Below are positions 8,340 to 16,503 of a stretch of DNA of 40,859 nt, piece after piece. Source of the stretch: Clostridiales bacterium. Lineage in GTDB: Bacteria; Bacillota; Clostridia; Oscillospirales; Feifaniaceae. The first letter of the stretch is position 1. Each line of letters begins with the position of its first letter. The notes under the pieces are model-generated. The model was given only the letters and a program-made list of their open reading frames with translations, searched no databases and had not been told where the DNA came from. The position numbers were made by a program, and so were the translations under genes. Location of the stretch: contig JAAYBB010000012.1 of the NCBI GenBank assembly GCA_012719075.1, positions 1-40,859 on the forward strand, written 5' to 3'.

Positions 8340-9560
8340 TCAGGGGTCCAGCATCAGCTGCTGGAGCTTATAATGCACCTTGAGAAACTGCTTTTTATAG
8401 CGGCGGTAGAAGTTGCTGACGATGCGCTCAATGACCACCCGGCCGTCCTCAAACGTGAGGGCCGGCAGCATGAGCACGTACTGTGCGCCGCTGTAGCGCG
8501 CAACGGCGTCGCCCTTGCGCAGGCTGGCCTTGATGATGCCCAGCAGCTGGTCCATCGTGGGGTTGAGCAGCTCCAGCGGCGGCACCTCGCCCGAGGGGTT
8601 GACCACCGTGATGAGCCCGATGAAGACCGACATGCCGTAGCGCGCGGCGCGGCGCGCCTCGAGGCGGTAGGCCTCCTTGAAGAAGCCGTACTCGCAGACA
8701 AAGGCCCCCGGGACGGCCTCGGCCTCGCGCAGCTCCTCCTGGATGATCCCCAGGTCCATCTCGAGCGCCTTCTGGGTCTTCATGATCTCGAGGTACAGCG
8801 TGCGCAGCTCTTCGGAGGGGCGCACGCCGAGGTAGCGGTAGAGCTTGTCCGTGGCGATTTCGTAGTGGTTGAGGGCAGCCGCGTCCTTGCCCTGGTGGAT
8901 CAGGGCGCGGATGAGCTGGCAGTGCAGCGTCTCGTCCAGCGCGTCGACCTCGATGGCCGTTCTCGAGATGTCGACGATCTCCTCGTGCCGCCCCTCTTCA
9001 AACAACAGCTGGCACAGCGTCTTGACGGCGTGCAGGTACAGCTCGTGGTAGTGGGTGCAGAAGGGGACGGTCCAGATCTCCATGGACTGCTTGGGCAAAA
9101 AGTCGCCCCGATAGAGCTCAATGGCCTGCAGGTAGAGGTCGATGCGCTGCTGCGCACTCTTTTTGGAGTCCTCGGCGCGGTGGCAGAGGGCCTCAAACAC
9201 GTCGGCGTCGATGACGCAGGGGATGCGCCTGTTCCAGGAGTAAGAGCCGCGCTGCGAGAGGATCAGCTCGTCGTCGCAGGCCTGCTCCAGCGGCTCGAGC
9301 AGCAGCCGGATGCGGTAGAGCAGCGTCTTGAGCGCATTGCCCGGCTTGAGGCTCTCGTCCTCGGGCCAGAGCAATTCAATCAGCTCCTGCTGCGGAACGG
9401 CCCTGTCGCGGTGGACAATGATGTAGGCCAGCAGGTTCCACAGCTTTCTGGAGCGGTTGATGTTGTCGTCGATCGAGACCTCTCCAACCCGCAGCTCAAA
9501 CTGCCCGAGCAGGTTGATATTGATAACCGGGCGCGTTCCGGCGTTTTGCTCCTGATTCAA
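8340..9560 (-). CDS. BTAD-family transcriptional regulator with degenerate GGDEF-like C-terminus
   Basis: Cytoplasmic regulator of the SARP/BTAD type. Residues about 13-105 form an OmpR-like winged helix (INLLGQFELRVGEVSIDD, then RKLWNLLAYIIVHRDRAVPQ, ELIELLWPEDE). Next is the BTAD helical-repeat domain (YRGDFLPKQSMEIWT, ALDETLHCQLIRALIHQGK, YRYLGVRPSEELRTLY). The C-terminal part looks like a decayed GGDEF domain: an EARRAARYGMSVFIGLI helix-strand, then SLRKGDAVARYSGAQYVLML, where the active-site GGDEF would be SGAQY. Diguanylate cyclase activity is therefore not expected; a ligand-sensing role is inferred. Start is uncertain: TTG 9560 has GGGGTGA at good spacing; GTG 9569 is the alternative. 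It precedes the transglutaminase-like gene. Confidence 0.8.
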   Translation of the reverse strand: MNQEQNAGTRPVININLLGQFELRVGEVSIDDNINRSRKLWNLLAYIIVHRDRAVPQQELIELLWPEDESLKPGNALKTLLYRIRLLLEPLEQACDDELILSQRGSYSWNRRIPCVIDADVFEALCHRAEDSKKSAQQRIDLYLQAIELYRGDFLPKQSMEIWTVPFCTHYHELYLHAVKTLCQLLFEEGRHEEIVDISRTAIEVDALDETLHCQLIRALIHQGKDAAALNHYEIATDKLYRYLGVRPSEELRTLYLEIMKTQKALEMDLGIIQEELREAEAVPGAFVCEYGFFKEAYRLEARRAARYGMSVFIGLITVVNPSGEVPPLELLNPTMDQLLGIIKASLRKGDAVARYSGAQYVLMLPALTFEDGRVVIERIVSNFYRRYKKQFLKVHYKLQQLMLDP

Positions 9561-10184
9561 TGTTGTCACCCCACAGTTTCTGTAAAGCGTATTTATCACG
9601 AAGGAAGTCAAGGATGAGCGATCCGGAGGCCCGTACGAAGGTTCGCGCTTTTTATGATTGTCACAAAAAAGAAAAAAAGAATGCTCTAAAAAATATTGTC
9701 GACACAAAGGGTAAAATCTTTAGCCGCTTCGCGCAAAAGGGCAGCTCTTTTCGGCAAATAGACGCGCGCCGCCCAAGCGGAGGGCCGGGGCCCCACCCGC
9801 ACAGAGGCCCTGAAAACCCCCTGAATGTCTGTTGCCCAACAACAAGAGTGCGCTGCGCCGGGACAAAGGGCAGTCATGAATCTCTTGACAAATATGCATA
9901 AAAAGAAGATATTGTAATTGAATTATACCGAATGGCTCAGGTCTGTGTCAACAAACTTCGACCGTCCGGTCCTGGAATTTTTATGAAAAATTTTCAATCA
10001 GGGCTTTTTTTGCCCTGTGTGACCGATTTGTAACACTGGTCAGCTATGCTATAGGTCAAGAAGTCTACTGAAACAGGCCGGATGGTATGCCTGTGGCTTT
10101 ACACTGTGCAGACGGCGGGCGGCCGGCGGATTTTCCGCAGGGCGGCCTGCGACCGGACAAAATCACTCCAGAGGGGGCGGCAGC
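9561..10184. other. Gene-free region, about 620 bp
   Basis: Divergent gap between the BTAD regulator (leftward) and the 69-residue gene (rightward). I see no convincing gene. It includes T-rich and A-rich tracts near 9660-9720, a perfect -35 TTGACA at 9885-9890 without a good -10 at the right distance, an AT-rich stretch at 9890-10010, a small hairpin AGGGC / GCCCT near 10000-10016, and the promoter at 10028-10055. Confidence 0.5.
10028..10055 (+). promoter_or_regulatory. Promoter of the 69-residue gene
   Basis: TTGTAA, 16 bases, TATAGG, with a TGC just before the -10 (extended -10). About 130 bases upstream of GTG 10185. Confidence 0.5.
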
Positions 10185-10394
10185 GTGGCAAGGGGCACCA
10201 AGATCGCAAAGGCGGCGAACACCAACACCTTCATCGTATCCATTCTATATCAGCAGGGGGCCAGTTGGCAGGGGACCATTCGCTGGACCAACCAGCGCAA
10301 GGAGCAGCACTTTCGCAGCGAGCTCGAACTGCTGACACTGATCAGCGAGGCTTTGACCTCGGGCAACGCGGGCGAGGTCAGCAAGGAGGTCTGA
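10185..10394 (+). CDS. Conserved small protein of unknown function (69 aa)
   Basis: Cytoplasmic small protein with no membrane segment or signal. The core NTFIVSILYQQGASWQGTI, then RWTNQRKEQHFRSELELLTL and ISEAL, has the strand-strand-helix look of a compact conserved family that I have seen annotated only as hypothetical in Clostridia. Start is GTG 10185 preceded by GAGGGGG at 7 bases. It stands alone with its own promoter (10028-10055) and a very strong terminator (10441-10479), on the opposite strand from both neighbours, so it is an independent and probably well expressed unit. The Trp/Gln-rich sheet could be a nucleic-acid or protein-binding surface; that is speculation. Confidence 0.8.
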   Translation: MARGTKIAKAANTNTFIVSILYQQGASWQGTIRWTNQRKEQHFRSELELLTLISEALTSGNAGEVSKEV

Positions 10395-10440
10395 GAACGC
10401 CGCACAGGTCCCCTGGGGGATCGGGTGCGGCAGGCAATCG

Positions 10441-10479
10441 AAAAGCCGTCGACGGAGGCGTTCTCCGTTGACGGCTTTT
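10441..10479 (+). terminator. Strong intrinsic terminator
   Basis: AAAAGCCGTC pairs with GACGGCTTTT and, inside a G-T wobble, ACGGAG with CTCCGT; 5-base loop. It lies 46 bp after the stop of the 69-residue gene. The T-tract forms part of the stem and continues as TTTTG. Confidence 0.85.
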
Positions 10480-10592
10480 GTCGTTTGTTTCAGGCGCCCG
10501 CCCGGCCTGGGCGGGGCGCTTTGGGGCCGAGGCAGCTGGCGCGCACAGGGGAGGGCCGATGGAGGACATGTTCGGGTACAACCCGGGAGAGC

Positions 10593-11093
10593 TTACACCC
10601 TGAATGGCCGCAGAGAACCTGAGGATGGGTTTGGTTGCTCCGCATGATGGATAAAATGTTGCGGCTGGTCCAGCCGAAGCAAAAGCGTCTGCTGAATCCA
10701 TTCAGGTTTTACCGCGATGGAGGGGAGATCCTCTTTGGCAAACCATTGAAATTCCAGATCCTCTGTCTCATACTTTTGAGAAAATCCAATGGTATTTTGA
10801 TCGTCTCTCAGATAATAAATGAACAAGATCTCGTGGGACTGTGTGCGCTCATATTCGAAAAAGTTTTCGATGACAGATGCAAGCCTTTCCACGGTGATGT
10901 CGGCACCCAACTCCTCGTTGAATTCCCGAGACAGTGCTTTTACCGTGGACTCCATCGTCTGGACACGGCCGCCAACCAAGCTCCAAAAGTCATCTTTTTT
11001 TTGACGGTGCAGCAGGATTTCCCCGTCTCTTTCCAGGATGCCGGCCACACGAAGATTAAATCTGATTCCATCGATATCTGTGCAGATGTCCAT
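10593..11093 (-). CDS. NUDIX hydrolase
   Basis: NUDIX-family pyrophosphohydrolase, 166 residues. The Nudix box is intact: a Gly-Gly-Arg lead, then the Glu of TMEST, and REFNEELGA, matching G-x5-E-x7-R-E-U-x-E-E-x-G-U; Mg2+ is bound by the REFNEE glutamates. Nearby WSLVGGRVQTMEST and EWIQQTLL are typical. Substrate cannot be told. I start at ATG 11093 (MDICTD); the upstream ribosome site GGGGAAAT is weak and a little far. The gene is visibly less GC-rich than its neighbours and uses A/T-ending codons more, suggesting later acquisition. It follows RNase J by 108 bp on the same strand and may be read through from it. Confidence 0.88.
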   Translation of the reverse strand: MDICTDIDGIRFNLRVAGILERDGEILLHRQKKDDFWSLVGGRVQTMESTVKALSREFNEELGADITVERLASVIENFFEYERTQSHEILFIYYLRDDQNTIGFSQKYETEDLEFQWFAKEDLPSIAVKPEWIQQTLLLRLDQPQHFIHHAEQPNPSSGSLRPFRV

Positions 11094-11201
11094 CAACAAT
11101 ATTTCCCCCGATCCTATTTCCCGAAAGATATGCCCTCGCAAGTGCCAGAAAACACTCCCCGCGAGCTTGGCACGCACCGAGGGCCGTCTCTCCTCCAGGG
11201 G

Positions 11202-13322
11202 CTACACCTCGACCAGGATGGGCAGGACCATCGGGCTGCGCCGGGTCTGCTTGTAGACAAAGCTCGAGATGTCCTCCTTGACGGTGTTCTTGATCGAGCT
11301 CCACTCCCGTACGCCGTCGCGCTGGCAGCGCAGCAGCGACTCCTTGGCCACGTTGCGCAGGTTTTCGATCAAGTCGTCGGCCTCCCGGACATAGACAAAG
11401 CCGCGCGAGACGATGTCGGGTCCGGCCAGGATGCGGCGGGTGCCGCGCTCCAGCGTGGCGGCCACCACGATCAGGCCGTTCTCGGCCAGGTTCTTGCGGT
11501 CGCGCAGCACGATGCTGCCCACGTCGCCGACCCCCTTGCCGTCGATGAAGACCTTGCCGGAGGGGACCTTGCCGTCGAAGCGCCAGCGGTCGGGCGTCAG
11601 CTCGATGACCTTGCCGATGTCCGAGATGATGACGTTGTCGGGGTCGATGCCCATGCTGATGGCCGTGTTGGCGTTGGCCTTCATGTGGCGGTACTCGCCG
11701 TGCATCGGGATGAAGAACTTGGGCTTGGTCAGCCCGATGATCAGCTTTTGCTCCTCCTTGGAGGCGTGGCCGGACACGTGGATGTCGGCCTCCTTGTTGG
11801 TGATGACCTCGGCGCCGCGGCGCATGAGCTCGTTGACGACGTTGCTGACCGTCTCCTCGTTGCCGGGCACCGGCGAGGCCGAGATGATGACCAGGTCGTT
11901 CTCGCCGATCTCGACGTTGCGGTGGTCGGCAAAGGCCATGCGGTAGAGGGCCGACATGGGCTCCCCCTGGCTGCCGGTGGTCACGATGACCAGCCGCTCG
12001 GGCGGGTACTTGTTCAGGTCGCCGATGTCGATCAGCACGTCCTCGTTGATCTGGATCACGCCGAGCTCCTTGGCGGCCTGCACGTTGTTGACCATCGAGC
12101 GGCCCGAGATGGCCACCTTGCGCCCGTACCGCTCGGCCGCCAGGATGATCTGCTTGACCCGGTGGATGTTGGAGGCGAAGGTCGTGACCACGATGCGCTT
12201 GTCGGTGGCGGCAAAGAGCTGGCTGAGCGAGGCGCCCACGATGCGCTCGGAGCGGGTGTGCCCCTCGCGCTCGGCGTTGGTGGAGTCGGCGATCAGGGCC
12301 AGCACGCCCTTGCGCCCGAACTCGCCCAGCCGGCCCAGGTCCATCATCTCGCCGTCGATGGGCGTGGCGTCGATCTTGAAGTCGCCGGTGTGGATGATAC
12401 AGCCGGCCGGCGTGTCGATCGCGAAGGCGCAGGCGTCGGGGATCGAGTGGTTGCTGCGGATGACCTCGATGTCAAAGCAGCCCAGCGACAGGGTGTCGCC
12501 GTAGTCGATGCGGTTGATTTTGGCGGTCCGCATCAGCCGGTGCTCCTCGAGCTTGTTTTTGATCAGGCCGCCGGTCAGCCGGGTGCAGTAGACCGGCACG
12601 TTGATCTGCTTCAGCACATAGGGCAGCGCGCCGGTGTGGTCCTCGTGGCCGTGGGTGATCAGGATGCCCCGCACCCGGTCGGCGTTTTTGACCAGGTACT
12701 GGACGTCGGGGATCACCAGGTCGATGCCCGGCATGGTGTCGTCGGGGAAGGCCAGTCCGCAGTCCACCACGATGATGTCGTCCATGCACTCGATGACCGT
12801 GAGGTTTTTGCCGATCTCGTTGAGGCCGCCCAGCGAGATGATGCGCAGCGTGGGCGCGCCGTCCTTGGGCGCGGGCCGCCGGCTGCGCCCCGCGGAGGGC
12901 TTGTGGTAGGGGGCCGGCTCCGAGACGACCTGGTTTTGGGCGCCCCGCTCGCCCGCGGGCGCGCCCTGCTTTTTGCGGCCGCCCTGCTGCTGCGGGCCCT
13001 TTTTCTTCGGCGGGTCGGCAGGGGCCGCCCCGGCGCCCTTGGCCCCCTGTTTGGGGGCCTGCGGCTCCTTGTCCTGCCGGTCCTTGGACTCCTGCGTCAA
13101 CGCGCCGGCAGGGGAGTCCTTTTTGGCAAAGAGGGAGGGCATGACCTGCCCCGGGTAGGGGGAGGTGCGCCGGCTCCGCTTCCTGGGCTCCTCGGCCGCC
13201 GGCGGGTTGGCCGCGGCGGGAGCGGGCTGGGCCTGCTTGGCAGGCCGCTTTTCGCGCTTCTTCTGGCGCTTTTCCGCCTCTTGTAGGGCAAGAGGCTCCT
13301 TGTTTTCCGGTTTCGTTTTCAA
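11202..13322 (-). CDS. rnj: Ribonuclease J with long basic N-terminal extension
   Basis: Metallo-beta-lactamase/beta-CASP ribonuclease with 5'-3' exo- and endonuclease activity in mRNA turnover and rRNA maturation. The catalytic core starts near residue 155 (LRIISLGGLNEIGKNLTVIE), with the zinc motif ITHGHEDHTGA, HTGDFKIDATP, ADSTNAEREGHT, the beta-CASP TTFASNIHRV, PVPGNEETV and HVSGHASKEE; the RNase J C-terminal domain follows to residue 706. The first 150 residues are low-complexity, rich in Lys, Arg, Pro, Ala and Gln, and look disordered; usual RNase J is about 555 residues. Start is TTG 13322, 6 bases after GGAGG. One copy only is in the window, so J1 versus J2 is not decided. Confidence 0.95.
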   Translation of the reverse strand: MKTKPENKEPLALQEAEKRQKKREKRPAKQAQPAPAAANPPAAEEPRKRSRRTSPYPGQVMPSLFAKKDSPAGALTQESKDRQDKEPQAPKQGAKGAGAAPADPPKKKGPQQQGGRKKQGAPAGERGAQNQVVSEPAPYHKPSAGRSRRPAPKDGAPTLRIISLGGLNEIGKNLTVIECMDDIIVVDCGLAFPDDTMPGIDLVIPDVQYLVKNADRVRGILITHGHEDHTGALPYVLKQINVPVYCTRLTGGLIKNKLEEHRLMRTAKINRIDYGDTLSLGCFDIEVIRSNHSIPDACAFAIDTPAGCIIHTGDFKIDATPIDGEMMDLGRLGEFGRKGVLALIADSTNAEREGHTRSERIVGASLSQLFAATDKRIVVTTFASNIHRVKQIILAAERYGRKVAISGRSMVNNVQAAKELGVIQINEDVLIDIGDLNKYPPERLVIVTTGSQGEPMSALYRMAFADHRNVEIGENDLVIISASPVPGNEETVSNVVNELMRRGAEVITNKEADIHVSGHASKEEQKLIIGLTKPKFFIPMHGEYRHMKANANTAISMGIDPDNVIISDIGKVIELTPDRWRFDGKVPSGKVFIDGKGVGDVGSIVLRDRKNLAENGLIVVAATLERGTRRILAGPDIVSRGFVYVREADDLIENLRNVAKESLLRCQRDGVREWSSIKNTVKEDISSFVYKQTRRSPMVLPILVEV

Positions 13323-13478
13323 AAAATACCTCCAAAATGGATGCCGCTTTTTGCGGCTTTTGCACGAGGAGCAGAGGGGGCCTCCCCCTCTGTCCTGTCA
13401 ACTATGCGGGGCACAAAACCCCAAACGGCAGCTGCCGTGTTCGCTTCAATACAAAAGTAAGGTGCCGCCGTGCATTTT

Positions 13479-14048
13479 CTAGAACAGGTAATAGAGCAGT
13501 TTGTAGACCGCGGCGTAGGCGCGCACGCGCTTGACATACCGGTCGGTCTCGGGATAGGGGATGTTGTACAGCGTCTGGCCGTCGCGGCTGTAGGCCTCGT
13601 CGGCCAGCCAGCCCCGCACCCGCGTGCGCCCGGCGTTGTAGGCGGCCAGCGCGGTGGGCAGCTGCCCGAACTCGTCAAGCAGCAGCGTGAGGTTGTAGGC
13701 GCCAAAGCGCAGGTTCAGCGCCGGCTCCAGCAGCGCCGACGGCGCGTACTCCGTGCGGTCACCGGCCTTGAACAGCAGCCAGTAAAAGGTGTCGGGCGTC
13801 AGCTGGGTCAGGCCCATGGCGCCGGCCGGCGAGACGGCCGAGGCGTTGAAGGAGCTCTCGGTCATGATCAGGCCGCAGAGCAGCTCGGGCCGCAGCCCGT
13901 TGCGGGCGGCCTCCGACTCGACGAGGTCGCGGTAGCGCAGCGGGAAGAGGCCCCGGGCCGTCCGCAGCGCAAGGACAGAGAGCAGCAGCGCAAACAGCAG
14001 CAGCGGCAGCCGGCGGCGGAGCGTGCGGCCCTTGCCGCGCAGCGTCAC
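13479..14048 (-). CDS. Membrane-anchored lytic transglycosylase (SLT family)
   Basis: Peptidoglycan-cleaving lytic transglycosylase of the Slt/MltC/MltE type, 189 residues. After a basic N-terminus a hydrophobic helix (LPLLLFALLLSVLALRTARG) works as signal anchor. The SLT domain covers residues about 40-180: the catalytic Glu lies in GLIMTESSFNASAVSPAGAM, followed by GLTQLTPDTF, NLRFGAYNL, ALAAYNAGRTRVRGWL and the Tyr-rich ending YPETDRYVKRV. This is close to the short YjbJ/CwlQ-like enzymes of Firmicutes. Start is GTG 14048, overlapping the coaE stop by 4 bases (GTGA), so the two are coupled. Confidence 0.9.
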   Translation of the reverse strand: MTLRGKGRTLRRRLPLLLFALLLSVLALRTARGLFPLRYRDLVESEAARNGLRPELLCGLIMTESSFNASAVSPAGAMGLTQLTPDTFYWLLFKAGDRTEYAPSALLEPALNLRFGAYNLTLLLDEFGQLPTALAAYNAGRTRVRGWLADEAYSRDGQTLYNIPYPETDRYVKRVRAYAAVYKLLYYLF

Positions 14049-14638
14049 GGCAGCAGCCCCAGACGGGCGGCCACCTCGTCCACCTGGCGGCGCAGCGCCT
14101 CGAGGTCGCCGGTGTTGTGGATCACGTAGTCGGCGTGGTCGAGGAAGAAGGACTCCGGCTTCTGGGCGTCCAGCCGCGCGCGGGCGGCCGCCTCGTCGAT
14201 GCCGTCCCGCGCCATGATGCGGGCGAGCTGCAGCGCATAGGGGGCCGTGACCACCACGAGCGGGCCGGTGTGCTGGCCGCCCTCGATCAGCGCGATGGCG
14301 TCGACCAGCAGCGCCCTTGCGCCAAGGCGTGCCTGCTCGGCCTCCACGGCCGCGATCTCCTCGCCCACAAAGCGGTGGACAATGCGCTCCAGGTCCCGCA
14401 GTGCGCCGGGGTCGGCAAAGACGATCTGCCCAAGCCGCCGGCGGTCCACGCGCCCCTCCCCGGTCAGCAAATCGCCGCCGAAGCGGGCCGCGACGGCCGC
14501 CGCACAGGGGCTGCCGGGGCTGTAGAGGTCGTGCACCACCCGGTCGGCGTCCAGATGGTGGACGCCATAGGGCGCAAACAGCGCGGCGACAGTGCTCTTA
14601 CCGGTGCCGCTGCGCCCGGTTATGCCAAAACGCAACAT
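14045..14638 (-). CDS. coaE: Dephospho-CoA kinase
   Basis: Catalyses the last step of coenzyme A synthesis, ATP-dependent phosphorylation of dephospho-CoA. The 197 residues match the family length. P-loop GITGRSGTGKSTVAALF at the N-terminus, then LDADRVVHDLY (Asp of the DADxxxH motif), the lid region with ALRDLERIVH (the usual L-E-x-I-x-H), VDAIALIEGG in place of the more usual DVPLLFE, and a C-terminal ADYVIHNTGDLEALRRQVD. Start ATG 14638 with GAGGTG upstream. It begins 5 bp after the Sua5 gene and overlaps the transglycosylase. Confidence 0.94.
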   Translation of the reverse strand: MLRFGITGRSGTGKSTVAALFAPYGVHHLDADRVVHDLYSPGSPCAAAVAARFGGDLLTGEGRVDRRRLGQIVFADPGALRDLERIVHRFVGEEIAAVEAEQARLGARALLVDAIALIEGGQHTGPLVVVTAPYALQLARIMARDGIDEAAARARLDAQKPESFFLDHADYVIHNTGDLEALRRQVDEVAARLGLLP

Positions 14639-14643
14639 GGAAA

Positions 14644-15687
14644 TTACACCTCAATTACGGTATGTGCGGCCGCCTTGAGCAGGCGGTTGCGCACCGCAAG
14701 GCCCAGCCCCTCGGACGAGGGGAGCGGCGCGTAAATGCAGTCGAGCGCGGCGCGGTCAAGGCGGTGCAGCGCCTCAAACAGGCGGTGTGCATGCGCCTCG
14801 TTGTCGCCCGGCGCCCCCAGCACCTCGACCGCGGTGGCCGCCGAAAACAGGTCCTGCTCCCCCTCGTAGCAGAGGATGCCGACCCGCCTGTCGGCCAGGT
14901 GTGCGCGCATGTAGGCCAGCACGCGGTCCTGCGGACCGACCAGCAGCACCAGCGGCGCCTGTGGCGCGTAGTGGCGGTACTTCATGCCGGGGGCCGCAGG
15001 CGCGGCGTCCGGCGCCAGCGGGGCCGTGACCGAAGGGGCCACCGCCACCTCGCCGATGGCGGCGCGCAGCTGCTCCAGCGAAATGCCGCCGGGGCGCAGC
15101 AGCGTCGGGACCTCGCCGGCCAGCGACAGCACGGTGGACTCGAGGCCGACGCGGCAGGGGCCGCCGTCCAGGAACAGGTCCACCCGGCCGTCCAGATCCC
15201 CTCTGACGTGGGAGAGGGCGGTGGGGCTTGGCCGGCCGGACAGGTTGGCCGAGGGGGCGGCCACCGGCAGCCGGCAGGCCCGCAGCAGCGCCAGCGCGAC
15301 CGGGTGGTCGGGGATGCGCACCGCGACGGTGTCCAGCCCGCCCGAGGCGGCGGCCGGCACCAGCGCGCTCTTTTTGAGCACCAGCGTCAGCGGCCCCGGC
15401 GAAAAGGCTTCAAACAGCGTATGGGCGAGGTCGGGCAGTTCGCGGCAGAGCGCCGGCAGCGCCGCAAGGCCGGGCAGGTGCAGGATCAGGGGGTTGTCCG
15501 CGGGGCGGCCTTTGGCGGCAAAGATGCGGCGGCAGGCCGCCTCATCGAGGCCGTTGGCCCCAAGGCCGTAGACTGTCTCGGTGGGGAAGACCACCAGTCC
15601 GCCCCTGCGAATCAGCGCCGCCGCCCGGCCGATGGCGGCGGGGTTGGGCGCGCACGGGTCCACCGTGACGACGGGGGTCCTATACAT
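14644..15687 (-). CDS. ywlC: L-threonylcarbamoyladenylate synthase (Sua5/YwlC type)
   Basis: Makes threonylcarbamoyl-AMP from Thr, bicarbonate and ATP, the first step of the t6A37 modification of ANN-decoding tRNAs. Two domains are visible: the YrdC domain (residues about 10-200) with FPTETVYGLGANG, the KGRPADNPLILH loop, SPGPLTLVLKK, VAVRIPDHPVAL, APSANLSGRPSPT and GLESTVLSL; and a C-terminal Sua5 Rossmann-like domain starting after the conserved GMKYRHYAPQAPL linker. Length 347 is usual for the long Sua5 form. Start ATG 15687 with an AAAGGT site 10-11 bases upstream. In Bacillus ywlC also lies near prfA, which supports the call. Confidence 0.95.
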   Translation of the reverse strand: MYRTPVVTVDPCAPNPAAIGRAAALIRRGGLVVFPTETVYGLGANGLDEAACRRIFAAKGRPADNPLILHLPGLAALPALCRELPDLAHTLFEAFSPGPLTLVLKKSALVPAAASGGLDTVAVRIPDHPVALALLRACRLPVAAPSANLSGRPSPTALSHVRGDLDGRVDLFLDGGPCRVGLESTVLSLAGEVPTLLRPGGISLEQLRAAIGEVAVAPSVTAPLAPDAAPAAPGMKYRHYAPQAPLVLLVGPQDRVLAYMRAHLADRRVGILCYEGEQDLFSAATAVEVLGAPGDNEAHAHRLFEALHRLDRAALDCIYAPLPSSEGLGLAVRNRLLKAAAHTVIEV

Positions 15688-15773
15688 GGATAGCAGACCT
15701 TTCTCTCAAGAGCACAGGCCAAAGACGCGCTCGGCAGGCAAAGGGGCCACGGGCGGAGCTTTGGTCTGCGCTC

Positions 15774-16493
15774 TCACAGCATTTTAATCAGCAGGATGCC
15801 GGCCAGCAGGCCGGCGATGCTCCCCAGCGAGGGATAGCGACGGCCGGAGAGGGATTTGGAGGCGGGGATCAGGTCGGCAAAGGAGATGAAGATCATCATG
15901 CCGCCGGCCATGGCGAGGCAAAAACCCACCGCCTGATCGGTCAGGTTGCCCATGGCGGCCCCGAGAAAGGCGCCGACGCCCATGGGCAGCCCGGCGGCGC
16001 AGGCCGTCAGCAGCGTCCGGGCACGGGAGAGGCCGCCGCCCGAGAGCGGCGCGGCCATGGCCACCCCCTCGGGGATGTTGTGCAGGCCGATCACGATGGC
16101 CAGCGAGAGGCCGAGGCGTCCGCTGACCGTCAGCCCGGCCCCGATGGCCAGGCCCTCGAACAGGTTGTGCACCGACACGCCGAAGGCGGTCAGGATGCCG
16201 GTGTCGCGCAATGTGGCCGGTCGGCTGCCCATGAGCGCCAGCTCGGCCAGGCCGCCCAGTGCGACGCCGCCCGCGCAGCCCGACAGCACCGTGGTGACCG
16301 TCGTCAGCGCAAAGGCCTCGGGCAGCAGGTCAAAGGTGACTACGCCCAGCATCAGCCCGGCCGCAAACTCCAGCGCAAGCGCCATCGGCGCCGGCCTCCG
16401 GATGTGCAGCAGGCTGCTGAGCAGGCCGCCCAGTCCGGTGCCGACCACGCCGGCCAGCAGGCCCACGGCCGTAAATGTCCAAATGACCGTCAT
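15774..16493 (-). CDS. ZIP-family metal transporter
   Basis: Integral membrane divalent-metal importer (zinc, iron or manganese), ZupT-like, 239 residues with about eight hydrophobic segments. Both metal-site helices are present: SVHNLFEGLAIGAGL (TM4) and GLHNIPEGVAMAAPL (TM5), giving the H-N-x-x-E/P-E-G ligand pattern, with a third family stretch MIFISFADLIPAS. The charged/His-rich loop is short. Start ATG 16493 with GGGGGAA 5 bases upstream. It lies 51 bp after prfA; a 9-bp inverted repeat at 16504-16538 occupies most of that gap and could be an operator or RNA hairpin. It also follows prfA in other Clostridia by my recollection. Confidence 0.92.
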   Translation of the reverse strand: MTVIWTFTAVGLLAGVVGTGLGGLLSSLLHIRRPAPMALALEFAAGLMLGVVTFDLLPEAFALTTVTTVLSGCAGGVALGGLAELALMGSRPATLRDTGILTAFGVSVHNLFEGLAIGAGLTVSGRLGLSLAIVIGLHNIPEGVAMAAPLSGGGLSRARTLLTACAAGLPMGVGAFLGAAMGNLTDQAVGFCLAMAGGMMIFISFADLIPASKSLSGRRYPSLGSIAGLLAGILLIKML

Positions 16494-16503
16494 GGGGTTC
16501 CCC

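Noticed and set aside
9885-9915. Strong promoter from TTGACA at 9885
   Set aside because: No -10 hexamer at 16-18 bases; the nearest candidates match three of six positions.
10635-13286. Very long open frame on the plus strand, opposite rnj and the NUDIX gene
   Set aside because: It is the antisense shadow of the GC-rich rnj gene; its translation is low-complexity, rich in Val, Asp, His and Gly, matches no family and has no ribosome site.
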